64,000 bases of DNA, from NCBI GenBank assembly GCA_965205595.1, contig CBDBHI010000066.1, forward strand, positions 45,662 through 109,661, given 5' to 3'. The position numbers and the translations under genes were made by a program. Shown here piece by piece: positions 54,896-64,000 of the stretch; the first letter of the stretch is position 1; each line of letters starts with the position of its first letter. Below the pieces are notes generated by a model that searched no databases, was not told the DNA's origin, and saw only the letters and a list, made by a program, of their open reading frames with translations. The stretch is from CATQHP01 sp965205595 (lineage in GTDB: Bacteria > Acidobacteriota > Terriglobia > Bryobacterales > UBA6623).

Positions 54896-56850
54896 ATCTG
54901 GGCGAGTTCGATTGAGCCTTTTTCGGTATCGAGTTTGGTAATCGTGAAGGTGTGGATCGAACCCACCGCCATGGCGTCGGCCGATGTCGCGGCGGAAGCT
55001 CCACCACTCTTCCAGGCGGCTTCGAGCATCAAGGTCATCGATGAAAGATCAACAGCCGGGGCGGAAGTCTCAGTCCCACCGGAGCTGTCGTCACTCTTCA
55101 AGTGGCAGCGCGCCGTTACGCCCTCTCCAATTCCGATAACCGCTACGCTGTCGCGGACTTTGACTACCCGTCCGGTCACCTTGTCGCCGACCTCGACTTC
55201 GCTCATGAAGCTATCGATTTCGGTTGGCTCGAGTTGCTTCATTCCGAGCTTGAGGCGTCGTTTTTCGCGATCGATTTCAAGTACTTTTACGCGGACCTCT
55301 TGGCCCTCTCGTAACATCTCACTGGGGCTGTTGAGCCGTTTCTCAGACGTGATATCGGAAATATGAAGCAGTCCGTCCATTCCCGCGAATATCTCGACGA
55401 ATGCGCCAAACGTCGCGATTTTTCTGACCGTTCCCGTGACGGCGGTTCCGACCGGATATTCCGTTTCTACGCGCTCCCAGGGGTCGCCGAGGGCTTGCTT
55501 GAGCCCGAGTGAGATTCGCTTCTCAGAGATCTTGACATCGAGCACCGAAACTTCGACAATCTCGCCGACCTTGAGCACTTCACTGGGGTGACGGACGCGC
55601 TTGTTCCACGACATCTCCGACACGTGAACGAGCCCGTCGATGCCAGGCTCGACCTCGACAAATGCGCCAAAATCCTTCAGCCGCGTTACGCTGCCGGTGA
55701 TGCGGTCACCAGGATGGAATTTCTCGGCGATGAGGGTCCAGGGGTCGGTCTGCAATTGTTTCAGCCCAATCGAAATCCGCGCGCCTTCTTCCTCGATCTT
55801 GAGGATCTTTACTTCGATTTCCTGTCCCTCGCTTAAAACGTCAGCCGGATCATTGACTCGATGCCAGGCTATGTCGCTGACTTGCAGCAGTCCGTCAACT
55901 CCACCCAGGTCGACAAAAGCGCCGAACTTGCGCAAGTTTCGAACGACTCCTTGCACCGTGTCGCCCGGGGCCATCCCGGCCAGAGTTTTGGTCCGCTGAG
56001 TTGCGCGCTCTTCTTCGATGATGACTCTGCGATCGAGGACGACGTTTCGATCTTCTTCGTCAAGCTGCACGATGCGTGCTTGGATCTCCTTACCGACGAG
56101 CGCCTTCAGCCCCTCGTCGCTACGCTCACCGGACCGCGAACTGGGAAGAAACGCCCGCACGCCGACTTCGACAGCGAGACCGCCCTTGATGATCTCGGTG
56201 ACCTTGCCGACAACGTTTCCACCGGAAGCGAAGGCGGCTTCAAGCTGCGACCAGCCCTTGGGCCGCTGCGCCTTAAGGTTTTGGAGCAACAGGTAGCCTT
56301 GCGAGGACGTGCCGCTGATTGTGACATCGAGCTTATCGCCGAGCTTTAACGGCTCAGCTTCGTCGTCTCCAGGCTTGATCTCCATAAACGCTTCGGACTT
56401 GCGATTGATGTCGACGAAAACGCCGTCATCGCGGAGACCGACCACGGTACCGGTGATTACCCCCGGAGCAGCTGCCTCCCGCTGGGCGGGCGGCGTCGCT
56501 TCAGCGTGAACGATCGCCCCGTAATCCACGTCGTCGGGCATCTCAAAGTCGTCATCGTCGTCATCCGCCCCGGGCAGCGCGGCGCCGGGCAGAGCCACTC
56601 CAGGCATTGTCGGGGGAGCACTCGACGCAGCGGCCGCGGCTGGTTGCGCGGCGGGCGGTTGAGGTTCAGGCGTGGGAGGCGCGGCAGTGCTCTCGGCAGG
56701 CATCGCCGCTTGCTCGTCTTGCCGCGAGTCTGACGGTTCTGGTGCGTCCGCGGCGGGTTCGGGTTCCGGCTGCTCGATCACTGGCGCGACGTCTTCAAGC
56801 GCGGGCTGATTCGGCGGCTCTGGGGCATGCAGGTTCACAGGATTCTCCAT
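54892..56850 (-). CDS. rpsA: 30S ribosomal protein S1 with long N-terminal extension
   Basis: A 652-aa protein with about six S1 RNA-binding domains from residue ~131; the clear repeats include GDTVQGVVRNLRKFGAFVDLG..DGLLQVSDIAW, GDRITGSVTRLKDFGAFVEVE..GLVHVSEMSW and GTAVTGTVRKIATFGAFVEIF..GLLHISDIT. Residues 1-130 are a Pro/Ala/Glu-rich, probably disordered extension with an acidic DDDDDDFEMPDDVDY. The sixth domain is divergent with a Ser/Ala-rich insertion. Binds mRNA and delivers it to the 30S subunit. The stop codon lies in the CTAG end of the adjacent repeat. Confidence 0.92.
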   Translation of the reverse strand: MENPVNLHAPEPPNQPALEDVAPVIEQPEPEPAADAPEPSDSRQDEQAAMPAESTAAPPTPEPQPPAAQPAAAAASSAPPTMPGVALPGAALPGADDDDDDFEMPDDVDYGAIVHAEATPPAQREAAAPGVITGTVVGLRDDGVFVDINRKSEAFMEIKPGDDEAEPLKLGDKLDVTISGTSSQGYLLLQNLKAQRPKGWSQLEAAFASGGNVVGKVTEIIKGGLAVEVGVRAFLPSSRSGERSDEGLKALVGKEIQARIVQLDEEDRNVVLDRRVIIEEERATQRTKTLAGMAPGDTVQGVVRNLRKFGAFVDLGGVDGLLQVSDIAWHRVNDPADVLSEGQEIEVKILKIEEEGARISIGLKQLQTDPWTLIAEKFHPGDRITGSVTRLKDFGAFVEVEPGIDGLVHVSEMSWNKRVRHPSEVLKVGEIVEVSVLDVKISEKRISLGLKQALGDPWERVETEYPVGTAVTGTVRKIATFGAFVEIFAGMDGLLHISDITSEKRLNSPSEMLREGQEVRVKVLEIDREKRRLKLGMKQLEPTEIDSFMSEVEVGDKVTGRVVKVRDSVAVIGIGEGVTARCHLKSDDSSGGTETSAPAVDLSSMTLMLEAAWKSGGASAATSADAMAVGSIHTFTITKLDTEKGSIELAQI

Positions 56851-56952
56851 GGAAGTGCTTCTGTTATCTTCCCATAGCGGTTGGGAGTGGGAATCTCGTT
56901 GCGAGCCATCAACGCGGGTGGCGGCGAAACGGCGTTCCTGGCGAGTTTTCGA

Positions 56953-58239
56953 TCAGATCCAACGGCTGAAGGCCTCACGCCCGGCGTAGCTAGCGTTGGG
57001 CCCGAGCTCAGCCTCGATCTCGAGCAGCCGGTTGTACTTCGCGACGCGATCGCTGCGGCAAGTCGAGCCGGTCTTGATCTGGCCACCGCCGCAAGCCACT
57101 GCCAAGTCCGCGATCGTAGTGTCGGCAGTTTCGCCGGAACGATGCGAAATGATGAATGTGTATCCGTTGGCGCGCGCCATCTCGATGCAGTCAAGCGTTT
57201 CGGTCACGGTGCCAATCTGGTTGAGCTTGATGAGGATCGAGTTGGCAAGTTGGTTGTCGATACCGTCTTTGAAAATCTTGGGGTTCGTTACGAATAGATC
57301 GTCGCCGACGAGCTGAATTTTTTCGCCTAGGCGTGGGGTCGCTGACTTCCAACCGGCGTGATCGATTTCCGAATGCCCATCCTCGAGAGAAATTAGAGGA
57401 TACTTGCTGCTCCAGTCAAGCCACATCTGGGTTAGTTCATCGGCGCCGCGGCTGCTGTTGTCGGATTGATCGAATACGTAGGCTCCGTCTTTGAAGAACT
57501 CGCTTGAGGCGGCGTCGAGGCCGATGTAGACGTCGTCGCCCGGCTTGTAGCCCGCCTTCGCGATCGCGTCGACGAGCAGTTCCATAGGCTCTTCATTCGA
57601 CTTCAGCTCGGGCGCGAAACCGCCTTCGTCACCAACCGCCGTGCCGTAGCCCTTGGACTTCAGAATTCCCTTAAGGGTGTGGAAAATCTCAGTGGCCGCG
57701 CGCAGCCCTTCTGAAAATGTCGGCAGACCTAGCGGCAGGATCATGAACTCCTGGATGTCGACATTGTTGTCGGCATGCTGGCCGCCGTTCATGATGTTGA
57801 ACATCGGCACCGGAAGGACGTAGTTCTCCTGGTTGGCCAGACGCCGATACAGGGGGATCCCAAGTTCGGACGCGCGAGCGTGCGCGACCGCGATCGAGAC
57901 ACCTAACAGAGCATTTGCACCGAGCCGGCCTTTGTTTGGCGTGCCGTCGAGAGCAATGAGCTTTTCGTCTAGTCCACGCTGGTCGTCGCCGTCAGTGCCC
58001 TTCAGGCCAGCGGAGATTTCGCCGTTGACGTTGGCGACAGCTTTCGAGACTCCTTTGCCCATATAGCGGTCTTTGTCGCCGTCGCGCAGCTCGACCGCCT
58101 CGTTGATGCCCGTAGAAGCGCCGGAGGGTACGCGTGCTGTTCCACGGGCTCCCGACTCCAGCGCGGCGTCGACTTGTACGGTGGGATTTCCACGTGAATC
58201 GAGGACTTCTAGTGCTCGTAAGTTACTGATTGCAGACAT
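56953..58239 (-). CDS. eno: Enolase
   Basis: A 428-aa phosphopyruvate hydratase of glycolysis (2-phosphoglycerate to phosphoenolpyruvate), full length. SNLRALEVLDSRGNPTVQVDA start, substrate loop PSGASTG, catalytic region GDEGGFAP, metal-binding LDAASSEF, SLEDGHSE, LVGDDLFVTNP (canonical SIEDGL/GDDL variants), IKLNQIGT, and SHRSGETADT signature. Ribosome site AGAGG before ATG. SLEDGHSE is a small change from SIEDGLAE. Confidence 0.95.
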   Translation of the reverse strand: MSAISNLRALEVLDSRGNPTVQVDAALESGARGTARVPSGASTGINEAVELRDGDKDRYMGKGVSKAVANVNGEISAGLKGTDGDDQRGLDEKLIALDGTPNKGRLGANALLGVSIAVAHARASELGIPLYRRLANQENYVLPVPMFNIMNGGQHADNNVDIQEFMILPLGLPTFSEGLRAATEIFHTLKGILKSKGYGTAVGDEGGFAPELKSNEEPMELLVDAIAKAGYKPGDDVYIGLDAASSEFFKDGAYVFDQSDNSSRGADELTQMWLDWSSKYPLISLEDGHSEIDHAGWKSATPRLGEKIQLVGDDLFVTNPKIFKDGIDNQLANSILIKLNQIGTVTETLDCIEMARANGYTFIISHRSGETADTTIADLAVACGGGQIKTGSTCRSDRVAKYNRLLEIEAELGPNASYAGREAFSRWI

Positions 58240-58380
58240 CGGTGCCTCTTATACGCCGCGTGCTTGGGCGGAGCGCCGCACGCGGGAGAAGTTTCTAAAA
58301 ACGGGGGGTGCACGCGGGCATCAGCCCGACGCGATCAATTTTCCAGATTAGCACGTAGGGCGTCGCAGGGAACCGAGCCG

Positions 58381-59988
58381 TCTTGTCCAATACAAGATGA
58401 GCCTGAAGGGAGGGGTGATTCCAACACAAGATGAGCCTGGAGGTAATTTGGGCAAGGTCGATTAGGAACAGGCAAACTGCGGGCGATGGGAGTCGCCGTG
58501 CAGCAAGCCGAATCAGTGAGTCTCGATGAGATCGAGAGTTTTCTCGACGGGTGTGGGTCCGTCGAGTTCCAGGCCGGAAGTCGAGCGGATAAATACGCGC
58601 TCGTCGAAGGCGTCCTGAAGAGGCATCATTATGCCGACCAGAAGCGCTCGGTTAAAGGATTGTTGAGACGCTTCCTGAGCAAGCTAACCGGCTTAAGCCG
58701 CGCCCAATTGACTCGCCTCATCGGGCAGTTTTTGCGCGAAAAGTGCGTTCGGCCGACAGCCTATCGAAGGCGCCGCTTCCCCACCAAGTACAGCCGCGCC
58801 GACATCGTTCTCCTGGCGCATGTCGACCAAGTACAGCAACGTCTCTCCGGGCCGGCGACGCGTCGCATTCTCCAGCGCGAGTTCCAAATCTACAACCGCA
58901 AGGAGTTCGAACGCCTTGCCGAACTGTCGGTGGGACACCTCTACAACTTGCGCAAACGCGCCGTCTACCGGCGACACAGTTTGCATCTCGACAAGACTCG
59001 ACCGACACCCGTGGCGATCGGCGAACGCCGCCAACCCGAGCCGCGAGGACGTCCGGGCTACCTGCGCATCGACACCGTGCACTCGCCCGAACAGGAAGGT
59101 GAAAAAGGCGCCTACAGCATCAACGTGGTCGACGAAGTGACGCAGTGGCAGGCCGTCGGCTGCGTCCAACGCATCAACGAAAATCACCTCATTCCCTTGC
59201 TGGAAGGCCTTTTGGAACAATTTCCATTTATCGTTCGCGGCTTTCACTCCGACAATGGCAGCGAATTCGTCAACCATCAAACCGCTAAACTGCTCGAGAA
59301 GTTGCGAATTGAATTTACGAAGTCTCGCGCGCGCCGTTCGAACGACAATGCCTTGGTCGAAACCAAGAACGGCGCGGTGGTGCGCAAGTGGATGGGCTAC
59401 CAGTTTTTGCCCTCGGAAGCGACGCAGGCGATCGACACCTTCTACCGCCAGTGGCTCAACCCGTACTTGAATTTTCATCGCCCATGCGCTTTCGCCAGCG
59501 AGCGCCGAGACCGCCGCGGCAAGTTGCGCAAGGTGTACGCCGAGTGGAGCACGCCGTGGGAAAAGCTGCTCAGCCTGCCCGCCGAGCAGCGCGGCCTGCG
59601 CGCGGATCGCTCGCTCAAGAAGCTCCAAGCGCGAGCGGACACTTGTTCCGACACCGAGTTTGCCGAGCAACTCGACGCTCAGCGCAACGAACTGCAACGC
59701 GTCTGCAAAGACCTCGCGATCTGCTGGCGCACGCGCTAGACAACGCCCCGACCCGAGGCGTTGTCGGCTCCTCCGGCCCACGTCCGAAGACGGCCGTGGG
59801 GTCTCGCCTGGGATGGCTGCAAAGGGGGATTGGGGTGCCGCCCCTTCCCCCTTATGCAATCCCCCTCACCCCGCCCTACGAAGCCACAAATAGCTGTAGC
59901 CGCCGACCTCAACTCACGCTATAATCCCCCTCAACCCGCAGCTGCTTCGCCTCTCTCCTTCAGGCTCATCTTTCAATTGGAAAAGAGG
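58381..59988 (+). mobile_element. Integrase-core IS, copy 4 (1608 bp)
   Basis: Ends CGTCTTGTCCAATACAAGAT and ..AATTGGAAAAGAGG. A second AACACAAGATGAGCCTGG repeat follows the left end. Flanked by GAGC (58377-58380 and 59989-59992), a 4-bp target duplication, so this is a simple insertion between eno and nrdJ and probably recent. Type B, nearly identical to copy 3. Confidence 0.88.
58486..59739 (+). CDS. Integrase-core transposase (type B)
   Basis: Intact 417-aa DDE transposase identical in protein sequence to the one at 32962-34215. Catalytic residues in RIDTVHSPE, HSDNGSEF and NALVETKNG. The only difference seen near the start is a silent GCAGGCC/GCAAGCC change. Being identical, copies 3 and 4 were recently duplicated or homogenised. 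Confidence 0.88.
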   Translation: MGVAVQQAESVSLDEIESFLDGCGSVEFQAGSRADKYALVEGVLKRHHYADQKRSVKGLLRRFLSKLTGLSRAQLTRLIGQFLREKCVRPTAYRRRRFPTKYSRADIVLLAHVDQVQQRLSGPATRRILQREFQIYNRKEFERLAELSVGHLYNLRKRAVYRRHSLHLDKTRPTPVAIGERRQPEPRGRPGYLRIDTVHSPEQEGEKGAYSINVVDEVTQWQAVGCVQRINENHLIPLLEGLLEQFPFIVRGFHSDNGSEFVNHQTAKLLEKLRIEFTKSRARRSNDNALVETKNGAVVRKWMGYQFLPSEATQAIDTFYRQWLNPYLNFHRPCAFASERRDRRGKLRKVYAEWSTPWEKLLSLPAEQRGLRADRSLKKLQARADTCSDTEFAEQLDAQRNELQRVCKDLAICWRTR

Positions 59989-60009
59989 GAGCCGTGGCTG
60001 GCAGCGCCT

Positions 60010-60036
60010 AAAAAACGGGCCGGCTAAACCGGCCCG
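60010..60036 (-). terminator. Intrinsic terminator of nrdJ
   Basis: On the minus strand, CGGGCCGG (60036-60029), loop TTTAG, CCGGCCCG (60023-60016), then a run of six T (60015-60010). Perfect 8-bp GC stem plus U-tract, 42 bases after the nrdJ stop. IS copy 4 inserted just beyond it. Confidence 0.88.
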
Positions 60037-60078
60037 TAAGGAGGGACTAAATGAGTTGTTCGATTGAGCAGAAAACTT

Positions 60079-62880
<2,802 letters not shown>

Positions 62881-63187
62881 CTTCTCAACTCTCCTGCGAG
62901 GCGCATTCCGTTAAAATCAGCCTGTCAAGGCGCGTTTTGAAGGGCTTGATGGTGCGCTCGGGGGCGATCTGTCGATCGCGCGGTTTCCCCAGTGTACACG
63001 ATCTGGGATGTCAGTCAAGTGAAATTCCGATATATAGCGGTGTTCTTGCTTAGTTTCTTTGTAATACTATTTTTGTGTTATCAGCACTAGGGCGTGGGGA
63101 ACCCTAAGCCGCGCGGCCTGGCACTACTCCGCTACTGACTGGGGCACTATAGACCGGTTGCCGTTAGCATCCGATTCGAGTTATGAA
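62881..63187. other. Divergent intergenic region nrdJ/response regulator
   Basis: About 300 bases between two divergent starts, so it must hold both promoters. An AT-rich patch at 63020-63085 stands out in GC-rich surroundings and is the likeliest promoter zone. No cobalamin riboswitch elements were recognised. Confidence 0.4.
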
Positions 63188-64000
63188 ATGGCGTCCCTCC
63201 AGAAGGTATTGATCGTCGACCGCGACGAGACGGCCGTCACGCTATTCAAACGAGCGCTACGAGGGCGCTTCGATATCACGACCGCAACCGACAGCCTTGC
63301 GGGCCTTGAGTTGTTGCGGCATGGACAAGAATTTCCGGTGGTCATCGCCGACTATGATGCTCCCTATCTACAAGGGCCGGAATTCTTTGCCGAAGCGACG
63401 GCGCTGGATTCCGAATTTGTGCCCATATTGACCGCGCGGGCCGAGCGTGGCTCAGAATCGCTCGAGGCCGTCAATCGCCACGACCTTTTTCGACTGCTCC
63501 TCAAGCCCTGCTCGGGTAGCGACATTACAAAGGCGGTAGACGACGCGGTCAAGCAGCACGCCCTACTCACGGCGGGGCGGCGCGCGGTAGTTGAAATGTC
63601 AACGAGGCTCGTTCAAGTTTTGAGCGAGCTGCTGCGTCACGTGCGGCCCGCCGCCTTTGATAAAGGCGCTCGGCTGCAAGAACTCACGAAGCTGTTGAGC
63701 CACCAGTTCCCCGGCCAGGACGGCTGGCAACTGGAAGCAACCGCGATGCTGTCGCAATTCGGTTTTTTGGGAGTAAGCGACGCGGCGATCGACAGCCTTG
63801 AAAACGGTGCGGTGCTTAGCGCCGGCGAGCAGGCGGAAATCGACGCGCAGATCAGCATCGCCGCTAAGCTCTTGTCAGATGTCGACGTCCTCGAGACGGT
63901 CGTTGAAGATCTCAAATGCCTCGCCGCCGCTACGGCCTCGCAAGACGGATCGCCGGGAAGGGGGGGCCAGGCGCCCGAGGGCGCCAGATTGGTCGAAGTC
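63188..64000 (+). CDS. Response regulator with degenerate HD-like domain, partial
   Basis: Open to the window end; 271 residues present. Residues 1-~120 are a CheY-like receiver: VLIVDRDET (acidic pocket), phospho-acceptor Asp in VIADYDAP, ILTARAE (Thr) and LFRLLLKPCSG (Lys). After a helical linker (TKAVDDAVKQHALLTAGRRAVVEMSTRLVQVLSELL) comes a region like HD-GYP output domains (LQELTKLLSHQF..WQLEATAMLSQFGFLGVSDAAI) but the HD pair is replaced (LSQFGF). Likely an HD-GYP-like protein without phosphodiesterase activity; the rest of the domain is outside. Confidence 0.75.
   Translation, partial: MASLQKVLIVDRDETAVTLFKRALRGRFDITTATDSLAGLELLRHGQEFPVVIADYDAPYLQGPEFFAEATALDSEFVPILTARAERGSESLEAVNRHDLFRLLLKPCSGSDITKAVDDAVKQHALLTAGRRAVVEMSTRLVQVLSELLRHVRPAAFDKGARLQELTKLLSHQFPGQDGWQLEATAMLSQFGFLGVSDAAIDSLENGAVLSAGEQAEIDAQISIAAKLLSDVDVLETVVEDLKCLAAATASQDGSPGRGGQAPEGARLVEV

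Noticed and set aside
62881..63187. Cobalamin riboswitch upstream of the B12-dependent reductase
   Set aside because: No B12-box-like conserved core could be found on the minus strand, and the leader is short.

Overview
The window looks like a chromosomal segment of a GC-rich bacterium, most likely an acidobacterium of the Solibacter/Bryobacter kind. This is inferred from gene content, not from a marker phylogeny. The pointers are an EF-G paralogue of the type I associate with Acidobacteriota, a B12-dependent ribonucleotide reductase, a bactofilin, and the combination of sulfatases, DUF1501, PSCyt1/DUF1549/DUF1553, ThuA and PQQ-propeller genes. Planctomycetota share much of that catabolic set and remain an alternative. 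No rRNA, tRNA or CRISPR array was seen.

Layout. 1-5.1 kb: a sulfatase (cut by the window edge), a cupin/DUF3604 pair and an EF-G-like GTPase. 5.1-35 kb: a gene graveyard and mobile-element nest. It holds two group II introns (one wrecked), broken IS256- and IS1182-type elements, four copies in the whole window of an integrase-core IS of about 1.6 kb (three of them here), an IS1-like element, an intact IS630 and several small inverted-repeat elements. Stranded among them are intact or broken accessory genes: sulfatases, DUF1501, PSCyt1/DUF1549/DUF1553, an S9 peptidase split by IS630, and fragments of a methyltransferase, amidohydrolase, enolase-superfamily enzyme, DUF885, DUF3604, PhoD and nitrilase-like proteins. 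34.5-46 kb: transport and catabolism, with an OpuC/ProU-type osmolyte ABC transporter, a sodium/solute symporter, a DASS transporter, a PQQ-propeller protein, an RbsC/RbsA-type sugar ABC pair, a possible structured RNA and a lipoprotein sulfatase. 46.2-58.3 kb: mostly housekeeping, with ssb, a YVTN propeller, larB, a ThuA protein, trpF, a methyltransferase, bactofilin, adk, an isochorismatase-like protein, a NifU-like protein, rpsA and eno. 58.4-60 kb: the fourth IS copy. 60-64 kb: nrdJ with a clear terminator, and a response regulator running off the end.

The most distinctive signals are the following. (1) A 148-bp non-autonomous element, present twice with 4-bp target duplications, has the same ends as the resident IS1182-type element. 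One copy breaks the group II intron maturase and the other splits a 38-bp-arm palindrome. (2) The four integrase-core IS copies fall into two versions whose first ~163 codons differ while the rest is nearly identical, as if recombined. (3) The EF-G-like protein has H in place of D in NKxD and Y in place of the catalytic H in DTPGH. (4) A small CTAG-ended repeat supplies the stop codons of two convergent genes. (5) A gap of about 440 bp holds a sequence whose ends can pair, followed by a T-run, that may be an RNA gene. I found no coherent new defence or metabolic system. The novelty is mainly in the mobile-element biology and in altered active sites.
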